The notes: a model not told the origin generated them from the letters alone. A stretch of 64,000 nucleotides of DNA from Pseudomonas sp. PB106 (GCF_009764645.1 NZ_RWIM01000209.1:1-64000); one strand, 5' to 3'. Shown: positions 25,874-35,505, numbered from the stretch's first letter. Numbers and translations: made by a program.

Positions 25874-26617
25874 ATGGCTCAGCAGGGCAGTGGTTATCAG
25901 GCTCGCTATAAACGCATTCTACTCAAGCTTAGCGGCGAGGCCCTGATGGGCTCGGAAGAGTTCGGGATCGATCCGAAAGTACTGGATCGCATGGCGCTGG
26001 AAGTCGGCCAACTGGTCGGCATCGGCGTACAGGTCGGTCTGGTGATCGGCGGTGGCAACCTGTTCCGTGGCGAAGCCCTGAGCAAAGCCGGTATGGATCG
26101 GGTCACAGGCGACCACATGGGCATGCTTGCCACTGTGATGAACGCCCTGGCCATGCGCGATGCGCTGGAACGTGCCAATATCTCGGCCATCGTGATGTCG
26201 GCCATTTCCATGGTTGGCGTGACCGATCACTATGACCGCCGCAAAGCCATGCGCCACCTCAACTCCAAAGACGTCGTGATCTTCGCGGCCGGTACCGGTA
26301 ATCCGTTCTTCACCACGGATTCCGCAGCCTGCTTGCGTGCTATCGAAATCGACGCCGATGTTGTGCTCAAGGCGACCAAGGTCGATGGTGTTTACACTGC
26401 AGACCCGTTCAAAGACCCGCATGCCGAGAAGTTCGATCATCTGACTTATGATGAAGTACTGGATCGCAAGCTGGGCGTGATGGATCTGACCGCTATTTGC
26501 CTGTGCCGCGACCACAAGATGCCGTTGCGCGTATTCAACATGAACAAGCCTGGTGCCCTGCTGAACATCGTCCATGGCGGCGCTGAAGGCACCCTGATCG
26601 AGGAAGGTCAACAATGA
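25874..26617 (+). CDS. pyrH: UMP kinase PyrH
   Basis: A 247-residue hexameric amino acid kinase-fold enzyme phosphorylating UMP to UDP, the bacterial-type enzyme regulated by GTP and UTP. Motifs: RILLKLSGEALMG, GLVIGGGNLFRG, GDHMGMLATVMNA, FAAGTGNPFFTTDSAA and LKATKVDGVYTADP. GGAGAG lies nine bases before the start. It overlaps frr by four bases (ATGA). Confidence 0.97.
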   Translation: MAQQGSGYQARYKRILLKLSGEALMGSEEFGIDPKVLDRMALEVGQLVGIGVQVGLVIGGGNLFRGEALSKAGMDRVTGDHMGMLATVMNALAMRDALERANISAIVMSAISMVGVTDHYDRRKAMRHLNSKDVVIFAAGTGNPFFTTDSAACLRAIEIDADVVLKATKVDGVYTADPFKDPHAEKFDHLTYDEVLDRKLGVMDLTAICLCRDHKMPLRVFNMNKPGALLNIVHGGAEGTLIEEGQQ

Positions 26618-27171
26618 TCAACGAAATCAAAAAAGACGCTCAAGAGCGCATGCAGAAATCTCTGGACTCTCTGACTCACGCTTTCGGTCAGATTCGTACC
26701 GGCAAGGCTCACCCAAGCATTCTGGGTAGCGTGATGGTGCCGTACTACGGCGCAGACACCTCCATCACTCAAGTGGCCAACATCACTGTTAAAGACTCGC
26801 GCACTCTGCAAGTCGTCGCGTTCGAGCGCAACATGCTCGCAGCGGTCGACAAGGCAATTCAGAGCGCTGGCCTGAACCTCAACCCGACCAACCTGGGCGA
26901 GTTGTTGCTGATCTCCATGCCTGCCCTGACTGAAGAAACCCGCAAGGGCTTCACCAAGCAGGCGCGCAGTGCTGCCGAAGACGCTCGTGTTGCCGTGCGC
27001 AACATTCGTCGTGACGCCTTGGGCGAGCTGAAGAAGCTGGTCAAGGACAAAGAAATCAGCGAAGACGAAGAGCGTCGTGCTGCTGCCGATATTCAGAAGA
27101 TCACCGACAAGGCTGAAGCTGATATCGACGCGGCTACCAAGCAAAAAGAAGCGGATCTGATGGCCGTTTAA
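26614..27171 (+). CDS. frr: Ribosome recycling factor
   Basis: A 185-residue three-helix-bundle plus beta domain protein that splits post-termination ribosomes with EF-G. Typical blocks: MQKSLDSLTHAFGQIRTGKA, YYGADTSITQVANI, LLLISMPALTEETRKG, and VRNIRRDALGELKKL. Length matches exactly. Translation is coupled to pyrH through the overlapping start and stop. Confidence 0.98.
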   Translation: MINEIKKDAQERMQKSLDSLTHAFGQIRTGKAHPSILGSVMVPYYGADTSITQVANITVKDSRTLQVVAFERNMLAAVDKAIQSAGLNLNPTNLGELLLISMPALTEETRKGFTKQARSAAEDARVAVRNIRRDALGELKKLVKDKEISEDEERRAAADIQKITDKAEADIDAATKQKEADLMAV

Positions 27172-27185
27172 GGGTCGAGTTTTTA

Positions 27186-27941
27186 ATGGACAAGACCAAG
27201 CAGACTGCGCCGTCCGCGGTGCCGCGCCATGTCGCGATCATCATGGATGGTAACAATCGCTGGGCTAAAAAACGCTTTATGCCGGGTGTCGCCGGGCATA
27301 AAGCGGGCGTGGATGCTGTGCGTGCGGTGATCGAGGTGTGTGCCGAGGCCAAGGTCGAAGTGTTGACCTTGTTCGCTTTCTCCAGTGAAAACTGGCAGCG
27401 CCCGGCCGATGAGGTCAGCGCCTTGATGGACCTGTTTTTCAAGGCGTTGCGTCGTGAAGCCAAGCGCCTCAACGACAACAACATCAGCCTGCGTATCATC
27501 GGTGACCGCTCGCGCTTCCATCCGGAGTTGCAGGCGGCGATGCGCGAAGCCGAAGCCATGACAGTCGGTGCAAATCGCTTTGTGCTGCAGATCGCTGCCA
27601 ACTATGGTGGTCAGTGGGATATTGCTCAGGCTGCACAGCGACTGGCCCGTGAAGTCCAGGCTGGCCATTTGCGCCCGGAAGACATCACGCCGGATCTGTT
27701 GCAGACCTGCCTGGCGACGGGCGATCTGCCGTTGCCTGATCTGTGCATCCGCACCGGTGGCGAGCATCGCATCAGCAACTTCCTGCTGTGGCAGCTGGCA
27801 TACGCCGAGCTGTATTTCTCCGACCTGTTCTGGCCGGACTTCAAACACGATGCCATGCGCAATGCGCTGGCCGATTTCGCTTCACGCCAACGTCGTTTCG
27901 GTAAAACGAGCGAGCAGGTCGAAGCTGGAGCCCGGGTTTAA
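27186..27941 (+). CDS. uppS: Undecaprenyl diphosphate synthase (cis-prenyltransferase)
   Basis: A 251-residue enzyme adding eight cis isoprene units to farnesyl diphosphate to make the C55 lipid carrier for peptidoglycan and O-antigen. Motifs: AIIMDGNNRWAKKR (catalytic Asp), GHKAGVDAVR, LTLFAFSSENWQRP, and the C-terminal DLCIRTGGEHRISNFLLWQ with LYFSDLFWPDF. It overlaps cdsA by one base (TAATG). Confidence 0.97.
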   Translation: MDKTKQTAPSAVPRHVAIIMDGNNRWAKKRFMPGVAGHKAGVDAVRAVIEVCAEAKVEVLTLFAFSSENWQRPADEVSALMDLFFKALRREAKRLNDNNISLRIIGDRSRFHPELQAAMREAEAMTVGANRFVLQIAANYGGQWDIAQAAQRLAREVQAGHLRPEDITPDLLQTCLATGDLPLPDLCIRTGGEHRISNFLLWQLAYAELYFSDLFWPDFKHDAMRNALADFASRQRRFGKTSEQVEAGARV

Positions 27942-28747
27942 TGCTTAAACAACGAATCATTACTGCACTGATCCTGCTGCCGATCGCCTTGTGCGGGTTC
28001 TTCCTGCTTGAAGGTTCCGGGTTTGCGTTGTTCATCGGTCTGGTCGTGAGTCTGGGTGCCTGGGAATGGGCGCGTCTGGCAGGCTTCAAGGCACAATCGT
28101 TCCGTGTCGGCTTTGCCGCTATGGTCGCTTTGATGCTGTTCGTCATGTACATCCTGCCCGGCCTCGCTCCGTGGGTGCTCGGTGCATCCGTGTTGTGGTG
28201 GGCGGTGGCGACCTGGCTGGTGCTGACCTATCCACGTTCCAGTGAACATTGGTCCAGCGCTGCCACCAAACTGGTGATCGGTCTGTTGATCCTGCTGCCG
28301 GCCTGGCAAGGTCTGGTGCAGATCAAACAGTACCCGTTGGGCAACTGGCTGATCATGGCGGTGATGGTGTTGGTGTGGGGCGCGGATATCGGTGCCTACT
28401 TCTCGGGCCGTGCCTTTGGCAAGCGCAAGCTGGCGCCGCAGGTCAGTCCGGGTAAAAGCTGGGAAGGCGTTTACGGTGGCCTGGCATTGAGCCTGGTGAT
28501 TACCGCAATCGTCGGCCTGGTGCGCGACTGGACCGTAGCCGAATTGCTCAAGGGTCTGATCGGTGCGGCATTGATCGTGTTCATTTCGGTGGTGGGCGAC
28601 CTCACTGAAAGCATGTTCAAGCGTCAGTCCGGCATCAAGGACAGCAGTAATCTGCTGCCCGGGCATGGCGGAGTACTGGACCGAATCGACAGTCTGACGG
28701 CTGCCATTCCAGTGTTTGCCGTGTTGCTCTGGATGGCGGCGCCGTGA
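27941..28747 (+). CDS. cdsA: Phosphatidate cytidylyltransferase CdsA
   Basis: A 268-residue polytopic inner-membrane enzyme making CDP-diacylglycerol from phosphatidate and CTP. About eight hydrophobic segments are visible. The family signature occurs near the C-terminus: SVVGDLTESMFKRQSGIKDS, then LLPGHGGVLDRIDSL. The stop overlaps the dxr start by four bases (GTGA). Confidence 0.96.
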   Translation: MLKQRIITALILLPIALCGFFLLEGSGFALFIGLVVSLGAWEWARLAGFKAQSFRVGFAAMVALMLFVMYILPGLAPWVLGASVLWWAVATWLVLTYPRSSEHWSSAATKLVIGLLILLPAWQGLVQIKQYPLGNWLIMAVMVLVWGADIGAYFSGRAFGKRKLAPQVSPGKSWEGVYGGLALSLVITAIVGLVRDWTVAELLKGLIGAALIVFISVVGDLTESMFKRQSGIKDSSNLLPGHGGVLDRIDSLTAAIPVFAVLLWMAAP

Positions 28748-29934
28748 GTCGTCCTCAGCAGATCACTGTTTTAGGGGCCACCGGTTCGATCGGTCTGAGC
28801 ACCCTTGATGTCATCGCTCGTCATCCCGAGCGTTACCAGGTTTTCGCGCTGACAGGCTTCACTCGACTGAGTGAGTTGTTTGCCCTGTGCGTGCGCCATG
28901 TGCCGCAGTTTGCGGTGGTGCCACAGGTCGAAGCGGCTCGCGGTCTGCAGGACGATCTGCGTGCCGCAGGGTTGCCGACCCGCGTGCTGGTTGGGGAGGA
29001 GGGCCTGTGTCAGGTCGCTTCCGCGCCAGAAGTCGACGCCGTGATGGCGGCGATTGTCGGTGCGGCGGGGCTGCGTCCGACGCTGGCAGCAGTCGAGGCA
29101 GGGAAGAAAATTCTTCTGGCCAATAAAGAGGCGCTGGTGATGTCCGGCGCCTTGTTCATGCAGGCTGTACGCAAAAGCGGTTCTGTTTTGCTGCCGATCG
29201 ACAGTGAGCACAACGCGATTTTTCAGTGCATGCCACAGGATTTTGCCCGTGGGCTGAGTTCGGTAGGTGTGCGTCGGATTTTACTGACAGCCTCCGGTGG
29301 CCCTTTCCGGCAGACGCCGATGGCCGAGTTGGAGCATGTTTCACCTGATCAGGCCTGTGCGCATCCGAACTGGTCGATGGGGCGCAAAATCTCCGTGGAC
29401 TCGGCGAGCATGATGAACAAGGGGCTTGAGCTGATTGAGGCCTGCTGGTTGTTCGATGCCAAACCTTCGCAGGTTGAGGTGGTGATCCACCCGCAAAGCG
29501 TGATCCATTCGCTGGTCGATTACGTGGATGGCTCGGTGCTGGCGCAATTGGGTAATCCCGACATGCGCACCCCCATCGCGAATGCGCTGGCCTGGCCGGA
29601 GCGCATCGACTCTGGCGTGGCGCCCTTGGATCTGTTTGCGATCGCGCGTCTGGACTTCGAAGCGCCCGATGAAGAGCGCTTCCCTTGTCTGCGCCTGGCA
29701 CGGCAAGCTGCTGAAGCGGGTGACAGTGCGCCGGCCATGTTGAATGCCGCCAACGAAGTCGCCGTCGCAGCGTTTCTCGATGGGCGGGTTCGCTACCTGG
29801 AAATCGCGAGTATCATCGAAGACGTTTTGAGCCGTGAACCGGTTGTTGCACTGGATGATCTTGATAGCGTATTCACGGCGGACGCCAAGGCTCGCACTCT
29901 CGCTGAGCAGTGGTTGAGTCGGCACAGTCGATAG
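28744..29934 (+). CDS. dxr: 1-deoxy-D-xylulose 5-phosphate reductoisomerase
   Basis: A 396-residue NADPH enzyme making 2-C-methyl-erythritol 4-phosphate, second step of the MEP isoprenoid route; ispD and ispF lie further along. Motifs: VLGATGSIGLSTLDVI (NADPH loop), LANKEALVMSG, LLPIDSEHNAIFQC (metal site), TASGGPF and NWSMGRKISVDSASMMNKG. It starts at GTG inside the cdsA stop region, so the rare start is fixed by the overlap. Confidence 0.97.
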   Translation: MSRPQQITVLGATGSIGLSTLDVIARHPERYQVFALTGFTRLSELFALCVRHVPQFAVVPQVEAARGLQDDLRAAGLPTRVLVGEEGLCQVASAPEVDAVMAAIVGAAGLRPTLAAVEAGKKILLANKEALVMSGALFMQAVRKSGSVLLPIDSEHNAIFQCMPQDFARGLSSVGVRRILLTASGGPFRQTPMAELEHVSPDQACAHPNWSMGRKISVDSASMMNKGLELIEACWLFDAKPSQVEVVIHPQSVIHSLVDYVDGSVLAQLGNPDMRTPIANALAWPERIDSGVAPLDLFAIARLDFEAPDEERFPCLRLARQAAEAGDSAPAMLNAANEVAVAAFLDGRVRYLEIASIIEDVLSREPVVALDDLDSVFTADAKARTLAEQWLSRHSR

Positions 29935-29988
29935 GTTTTGCAACACAATGGCTACACGCGGCACTGAACAGGATTGCGGAGAAAGTAG

Positions 29989-31341
29989 ATGAGCGCGCTC
30001 TATATGATTGCCGGCACCCTGATCGCCTTGGGTGTGCTGGTCACCTTTCACGAATTCGGCCACTTTTGGGTCGCGCGTCGCTGTGGCGTCAAGGTTCTGC
30101 GTTTCTCCGTAGGCTTCGGCATGCCGCTGTTGCGCTGGCACGACAAGCAAGGCACCGAGTTCGTTGTTGCGGCGATCCCGCTGGGTGGCTACGTCAAGAT
30201 GCTCGACGAGCGCGAAGGGGAAGTGCCGGTCGATCAGATCGATCAGTCGTTCAATCGCAAATCGGTGCGTCAGCGTATCGCCATTGTTGCAGCGGGCCCT
30301 ATCGCCAACTTTCTTTTGGCCCTGGTGTTCTTCTGGGTGCTGGCCATGCTTGGCAGCGAGCAGATCCGCCCGGTCATCGGTGCGGTCGAGTCCGGCAGTA
30401 TCGCCGCCAAGGCGGGTTTGACGTCAGGTCAGGAAATCGTTGCCATCGATGGTGAGCCGACTTCGGGCTGGGCAGCGGTCAATCTGCAGTTGGTGCGGCG
30501 TCTCGGCGAAAGCGGTTCTTTGCAATTGATGGTGCGCGATCAGGGATCCACTGCGGATTCGCCGCGTGAACTGGCGCTGGACCACTGGCTCAAAGGGGCT
30601 GATGAGCCGGATCCGATCCGTTCGCTGGGCATTCGTCCATGGCGCCCGGCTTTGCCACCGGTGCTCGCCGAGCTCGATCCGAAAGGTCCCGCGCAGGCTG
30701 CCGGCCTGAAAACCGGTGATCGTCTGCTGTCGCTTGACGGTCAGGCTCTTAATGACTGGCAACAAGTTGTTGATACCGTTCGTACGCGTCCTGATACCAA
30801 AATCATGCTGCGCATCGAGCGCGACAATGCTCAAATCGACGTCCCGGTGACCTTGGCGGCGCGTGGCGAAAGCAAACCGCCGAGCGGTTATCTGGGGGCA
30901 GGGGTGAAAGCTGTCGACTGGCCACCGGAGATGATCCGCGAAGTCAGTTACGGGCCGCTGGCCGCGATTGGCGAGGGCGCCCGTCGCACTTGGACCATGA
31001 GCATTCTGACGCTGGATTCACTGAAGAAAATGCTGTTCGGCGAGCTCTCGGTAAAAAACTTGAGTGGACCGATAACCATTGCTAAAGTGGCGGGCGCTTC
31101 TGCCCAGTCGGGCGTCGCTGATTTCCTGAATTTCCTTGCTTATCTGAGTATTAGCCTGGGTGTTCTGAATTTGCTGCCCATTCCTGTACTGGATGGGGGG
31201 CATTTGTTGTTTTATCTGATCGAGTGGGCGCGTGGTCGTCCCTTGTCGGATCGGGTGCAAGGTTGGGGGATACAGATCGGTATCAGTTTGGTGGTCGGGG
31301 TGATGTTGCTTGCTCTGGTCAACGATCTGGGTCGACTGTAA
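29989..31341 (+). CDS. rseP: Site-2 intramembrane protease RseP
   Basis: A 450-residue zinc metalloprotease that cleaves anti-sigma factors (MucA/RseA) after DegS-type cleavage, releasing AlgU/sigma-E. HEFGH lies at residues 21-25 in the first membrane helix and the third metal ligand in LLPIPVLDGGHLLFY. Two tandem PDZ domains occupy about 115-300 (GAVESGSIAAKAGLTSGQEI and LDPKGPAQAAGLKTGDRLL). Located directly before bamA, as in other gammaproteobacteria. Confidence 0.96.
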   Translation: MSALYMIAGTLIALGVLVTFHEFGHFWVARRCGVKVLRFSVGFGMPLLRWHDKQGTEFVVAAIPLGGYVKMLDEREGEVPVDQIDQSFNRKSVRQRIAIVAAGPIANFLLALVFFWVLAMLGSEQIRPVIGAVESGSIAAKAGLTSGQEIVAIDGEPTSGWAAVNLQLVRRLGESGSLQLMVRDQGSTADSPRELALDHWLKGADEPDPIRSLGIRPWRPALPPVLAELDPKGPAQAAGLKTGDRLLSLDGQALNDWQQVVDTVRTRPDTKIMLRIERDNAQIDVPVTLAARGESKPPSGYLGAGVKAVDWPPEMIREVSYGPLAAIGEGARRTWTMSILTLDSLKKMLFGELSVKNLSGPITIAKVAGASAQSGVADFLNFLAYLSISLGVLNLLPIPVLDGGHLLFYLIEWARGRPLSDRVQGWGIQIGISLVVGVMLLALVNDLGRL

Positions 31342-31361
31342 CGCTTCGCTGAATTGCGAAT

Positions 31362-31390
31362 CTGCCGCATTTTGCGGCAGTTTGTTTATT
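31362..31390 (+). terminator. Terminator-like hairpin between rseP and bamA
   Basis: CTGCCGCA and TGCGGCAG form a perfect 8-bp stem with a TTT loop followed by TTTGTTTATT, ending 26 bases before the bamA start. It has the form of an intrinsic terminator, yet bamA has no obvious promoter in the short gap, suggesting attenuation or a promoter inside rseP. Confidence 0.75.
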
Positions 31391-31415
31391 GCCAGTTGGA
31401 ATAAGAAAGGACTTC

Positions 31416-33791
31416 ATGAAACGTCTGCTGCTAACTGCGGTTCTCACCGTATTGATGATCGCCGAAGTTCACGCCGAGTCCTTCACTATCTCTGATATTC
31501 GCGTCAATGGCCTCCAGCGGGTCTCCGCGGGTAGTGTCTTTGGTGCCTTGCCGTTGAACGTCGGCGAGCAGGCGGATGATCGTCGCCTGGTGGAATCCAC
31601 TCGTGCGTTGTTCAAAACCGGTTTCTTTCAAGATATCCAGCTGGGCCGCGAAGGCAACGTACTGGTAATCACGGTTGTCGAGCGTCCATCCGTCGCCAGT
31701 ATCGAGATCGAGGGTAACAAGGCGATCTCCACTGAAGACCTGATGAAAGGCCTCAAGCAATCCGGTCTGGCCGAAGGCGAGATCTTCCAGCGTGCCACCC
31801 TCGAAGGTGTGCGTAACGAACTGCAACGTCAGTACGTTGCGCAAGGCCGCTACTCGGCTACCGTCGATACCGAAGTGGTCTCGCAGCCGCGTAACCGCGT
31901 GGGTCTGAAGGTCAAGATCAACGAAGGTACCGTTGCCGCCATTCAGCACATCAACGTGGTGGGCAACACGGTGTTCCCCGAGGAAGACCTGACCGACCTG
32001 TTCGAACTGAAAACCACCAACTGGCTGTCGTTCTTCAAGAACGATGACAAGTACGCCCGTGAAAAACTGTCCGGTGACCTGGAGCGTCTGCGTTCCTACT
32101 ACCTGGACCGTGGCTACATCAACATGGATATCGCTTCGACCCAGGTGTCCATCACCCCTGACAAGAAGCACGTCTACATCACCGTCAACGTGACTGAAGG
32201 CGAGAAGTACACCGTTCGTGACGTCAAGCTCAGCGGTGATCTGAAAGTCCCTGAAGATCAGGTCAAATCCTTGCTGCTGGTGCAGAAAGGCCAGGTGTTC
32301 TCGCGCAAGCTGATGACCACCACATCCGAACTGATCACCCGTCGTCTGGGTAACGAGGGCTACACCTTCGCCAACGTCAATGGCGTGCCTCAGCCACACG
32401 ATGATGACCACACCGTCGACATCCTGTTTGCTGTCGATCCAGGCAAGCGTGCTTACGTCAACCGCATCAACTTCCGTGGCAACACCAAGTCCGAAGACGA
32501 AGTGCTGCGTCGTGAAATGCGTCAGATGGAAGGCGGCTGGGCTTCGACCTACCTGATCGATCAATCCAAAACACGTCTTGAGCGTCTGGGCTTCTTTAAA
32601 GAAGTCAACGTTGAAACCCCGGCTGTGCCAGGTGTCGACGACCAGGTTGACGTGAACTACGCCGTGGAAGAGCAGGCCTCGGGTTCGATTACCGCCAGCG
32701 TCGGTTTCGCCCAGAGTGCCGGTCTGATCCTCGGTGGTTCGATCACCCAGAACAACTTCCTCGGTACCGGTAACCGCGTCAGCGTCGGTCTGACCCGAAG
32801 CGAATACCAGAGCCGCTACAACTTCGGCTACGTTGACCCGTACTGGACCGCCGATGGCGTGAGCCTGGGTTACAACGCGTTCTATCGCACTACTGACTAC
32901 AAAGACCTCGACGTCGACGTAGCAAGCTATGCGGTAGACAGCCTGGGTGCCGGCGTGAACGTTGGTTACCCGATCAGCGAGACTTCGCGTCTGACCTTTG
33001 GTCTGTCCGTTCAACAGGACGAGATCAAGACCGGTACCTACACCGTTGACGAGATTTTCGACTTCGTTAACAAAGAGGGCGACAAGTACCTGAACTTCAA
33101 GGCGTCGGCCGGCTGGTCCGAGTCGACCCTGAACAAGGGTGTACTGCCGACCCGTGGTCGTTCGCAGAGCCTGACGCTGGAATCGACTATTCCAGGCAGC
33201 GACCTGTCGTTCTACAAACTTGATTACCGTGGTCAGTTGTTCCAGCCGATCAGCGAGAACTACACCCTGCGTCTGCACACTGAGCTGGGTTATGGCGACG
33301 GCTACGGCGGAACCGACGGCTTGCCGTTCTATGAAAACTACTATGCTGGTGGTTTCAACTCGGTTCGTGGCTTCAAGGACAGCACCCTTGGCCCCCGCAG
33401 TACGCCGAGCCGTGGTAATAACCCGGGTACGCTGGCTGACCCGGACCAGGATCCGCTGCCGTTCGGTGGTAACGTCCTGATCCAGGGTGGCGTCGAAGTT
33501 CTGTTCCCGCTGCCATTCGTCAAGGATCAGCGCTCCCTGCGTACTTCGGTATTCTGGGATGTGGGTAACGTATTTGACTCGCAGTGCAAGGACACTACCA
33601 ATGCGAACGGCTCGACGTCGAACACCAAGTGCAACGACATCAGCCTGAGCAACATGGCCAGTTCCGTGGGTGTGGGTGTGACCTGGGTCACCGCACTGGG
33701 TCCTCTGAGCTTCGCGTTGGCCATGCCGATCAAGAAGCCGGATGAGGCTGAAACTCAAGTGTTCCAATTCTCCCTCGGCCAGACGTTCTAA
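31416..33791 (+). CDS. bamA: Outer membrane assembly factor BamA
   Basis: A 791-residue Omp85 protein, the core of the BAM complex that inserts beta-barrels. A signal peptide (MKRLLLTAVLTVLMIAEVHA) precedes five POTRA domains (about 24-420) and a C-terminal 16-strand barrel. The barrel holds GGFNSVRGFKDSTLGPR, the VRGF/Y motif of lid loop 6, and ends in the aromatic FSLGQTF. AGAAAGG sits five bases before the ATG. Residues in a DTTNANGSTSNTKCND loop near the end contain a Cys pair, common in BamA L8-type regions. Confidence 0.97.
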   Translation: MKRLLLTAVLTVLMIAEVHAESFTISDIRVNGLQRVSAGSVFGALPLNVGEQADDRRLVESTRALFKTGFFQDIQLGREGNVLVITVVERPSVASIEIEGNKAISTEDLMKGLKQSGLAEGEIFQRATLEGVRNELQRQYVAQGRYSATVDTEVVSQPRNRVGLKVKINEGTVAAIQHINVVGNTVFPEEDLTDLFELKTTNWLSFFKNDDKYAREKLSGDLERLRSYYLDRGYINMDIASTQVSITPDKKHVYITVNVTEGEKYTVRDVKLSGDLKVPEDQVKSLLLVQKGQVFSRKLMTTTSELITRRLGNEGYTFANVNGVPQPHDDDHTVDILFAVDPGKRAYVNRINFRGNTKSEDEVLRREMRQMEGGWASTYLIDQSKTRLERLGFFKEVNVETPAVPGVDDQVDVNYAVEEQASGSITASVGFAQSAGLILGGSITQNNFLGTGNRVSVGLTRSEYQSRYNFGYVDPYWTADGVSLGYNAFYRTTDYKDLDVDVASYAVDSLGAGVNVGYPISETSRLTFGLSVQQDEIKTGTYTVDEIFDFVNKEGDKYLNFKASAGWSESTLNKGVLPTRGRSQSLTLESTIPGSDLSFYKLDYRGQLFQPISENYTLRLHTELGYGDGYGGTDGLPFYENYYAGGFNSVRGFKDSTLGPRSTPSRGNNPGTLADPDQDPLPFGGNVLIQGGVEVLFPLPFVKDQRSLRTSVFWDVGNVFDSQCKDTTNANGSTSNTKCNDISLSNMASSVGVGVTWVTALGPLSFALAMPIKKPDEAETQVFQFSLGQTF

Positions 33792-33836
33792 GCGTCTGAC
33801 CCAAGATAACGACAATGGATTTTGTAGGAGTGCATC

Positions 33837-34340
33837 GTGCGTAAGTTGACTCAATTGGTTCTCCTGGCCTCCTTGATGGTGGCAGGCCCGGCATTTGCCG
33901 ACATGAAAATCGCTGTTCTGAATTATCAGATGGCTTTGCTCGAATCCGACGCCGCCAAGAAGTACGCCGTGGATGCCGAGAAGAAGTTCGGTCCGCAACT
34001 GACCAAGCTGAAAACCCTGGAGAGCAGCGCCAAAGGCATTCAGGATCGTCTGATGGCCGGTGGCGACAAAATGCAGCAGGGCGAGCGTGAGCGTCTGGAG
34101 CTTGAATTCAAGCAAAAGGCCCGTGACTTCCAGTTCCAGTCCAAGGAACTGAACGAAGCCAAAGCTGTTGCTGACCGCGAAATGCTCAAGCAACTGAAGC
34201 CGAAACTGGATAGCGCAGTGGAAGAAGTCATCAAGAAAGGTGGTTTTGACCTGGTGTTCGAGCGTGGCGCAGTGATTGATGTCAAACCTCAGTACGACAT
34301 CACGCGCCAGGTTATCGAGCGCATGAATCAGCTGAAGTAA
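33837..34340 (+). CDS. skp: Periplasmic chaperone Skp (OmpH)
   Basis: A 167-residue chaperone that guards unfolded outer-membrane proteins for BamA. The signal peptide ends AGPAFA. The mature part is mainly two long charged helices (coiled-coil tentacles, about 45-125), as expected, with ENIAVLNYQMAL-like MKIAVLNYQMALLESDAAKK near the start and a hydrophobic FDLVFERGAVIDV at the end. It starts at GTG with TAGGAG upstream. It follows bamA by about 45 bases and precedes lpxD by three. Confidence 0.93.
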   Translation: MRKLTQLVLLASLMVAGPAFADMKIAVLNYQMALLESDAAKKYAVDAEKKFGPQLTKLKTLESSAKGIQDRLMAGGDKMQQGERERLELEFKQKARDFQFQSKELNEAKAVADREMLKQLKPKLDSAVEEVIKKGGFDLVFERGAVIDVKPQYDITRQVIERMNQLK

Positions 34341-34343
34341 CCC

Positions 34344-35399
34344 ATGACCGCGACTATAAAACTCGGCCAGTTGGCCGAGTTCCTCGGCGCCACCCTGCGT
34401 GGCGACCCGGAGAAGCAAATTACTGGGCTGGCCACTTTGCAAGAGGCCGGCCCAGCTCAGTTGAGCTTTCTGGCAAACCCCCAATACCGCAAATTTCTTG
34501 CCGGCTCGCAAGCAGCAGCACTGTTGCTCAAGGAAGCCGATGCCGAGGGTTTTGCCGGTAATGCGCTGGTGGTGCCTGATCCTTACCTGGCCTATGCGCG
34601 TATCTCCCACCTGTTCGATCCGAAACCAAAAGCTGCGGCGGGCATCCACCCATCGGCAGTGATTGCGGACGACGCTGTGATTGATCCAACCGCCAGCATC
34701 GGCCCATTCGTGGTGATCGAAGCAGGCGCGCGAATCGCTGCGCAGGTGACACTGGGCGCGCATTGCTTCATCGGCGCGCGCAGTGAAATCGGTGAAGGCG
34801 GCTGGCTTGCTCCACGGGTGACGCTCTATCACGACGTGCGCATCGGCAAGCGAGTGGTGATCCAGTCGGGTGCCGTGCTCGGTGGTGAAGGCTTCGGCTT
34901 TGCCAACGAAAAAGGTATCTGGCAGAAAATCGCCCAGATCGGCGGCGTGACCATCGGCGACGATGTGGAGATTGGCGTAAATACCGCCATCGACCGCGGC
35001 GCGTTGGCCGATACCGTGATCGGCAACGGCGTGAAACTCGACAACCAGATCCAGATTGCCCACAACGTCCAGGTCGGTGACCACACCGCCATGGCCGCGT
35101 GCGTAGGTATCTCCGGGAGCACCAAAATCGGCAAGCATTGCATGCTGGCCGGTGGCGTTGGTCTGGTCGGTCATATCGATATTTGCGACAACGTTTTCCT
35201 GACCGGGATGACCATGGTGACTCACTCGATTACCGAGCCGGGTGCCTATTCTTCCGGCACAGCCATGCAACCGGCGGCCGAATGGCGCAAAAGCGCGGCC
35301 CGTATTCGTCAGCTCGATGACATCGCGCGACGTTTGAAACAGCTGGAAAAGCGCGTAGGGGAAGTGACCCCTGACGGCAATGCTTCATCAGATGGCTGA
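34344..35399 (+). CDS. lpxD: UDP-3-O-acylglucosamine N-acyltransferase LpxD
   Basis: A 351-residue acyltransferase adding the N-linked hydroxyacyl chain in lipid A synthesis. The N-terminal uridine-binding domain (about 1-100) includes LSFLANPQYRKFL; the left-handed beta-helix of hexapeptides (about 105-310) includes GLVGHIDICDNVFLTG, and catalytic His is in IAHNVQVGDH. A short C-terminal helix follows. Only the first of the lpx genes here has a longer gap after it. Confidence 0.96.
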   Translation: MTATIKLGQLAEFLGATLRGDPEKQITGLATLQEAGPAQLSFLANPQYRKFLAGSQAAALLLKEADAEGFAGNALVVPDPYLAYARISHLFDPKPKAAAGIHPSAVIADDAVIDPTASIGPFVVIEAGARIAAQVTLGAHCFIGARSEIGEGGWLAPRVTLYHDVRIGKRVVIQSGAVLGGEGFGFANEKGIWQKIAQIGGVTIGDDVEIGVNTAIDRGALADTVIGNGVKLDNQIQIAHNVQVGDHTAMAACVGISGSTKIGKHCMLAGGVGLVGHIDICDNVFLTGMTMVTHSITEPGAYSSGTAMQPAAEWRKSAARIRQLDDIARRLKQLEKRVGEVTPDGNASSDG

Positions 35400-35426
35400 T
35401 ACCATTTCCATATCAAGTGTGCACAG

Positions 35427-35475
35427 CCTCTAGACTGCCTCCTTGATTTGCTAGAGGAGTGCGCGTCAGTCGCGC
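35427..35475. other. Two hairpins in the lpxD-fabZ gap
   Basis: CCTCTAG and CTAGAGG pair across 17 bases, followed by GCGCG and CGCGC across 5 bases. No T tract follows either. They may be processing or stability elements of the polycistronic lpx message. Confidence 0.45.
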
Positions 35476-35505
35476 TCCCAATCTTTACATAGGCTTCCCC
35501 CCGAA

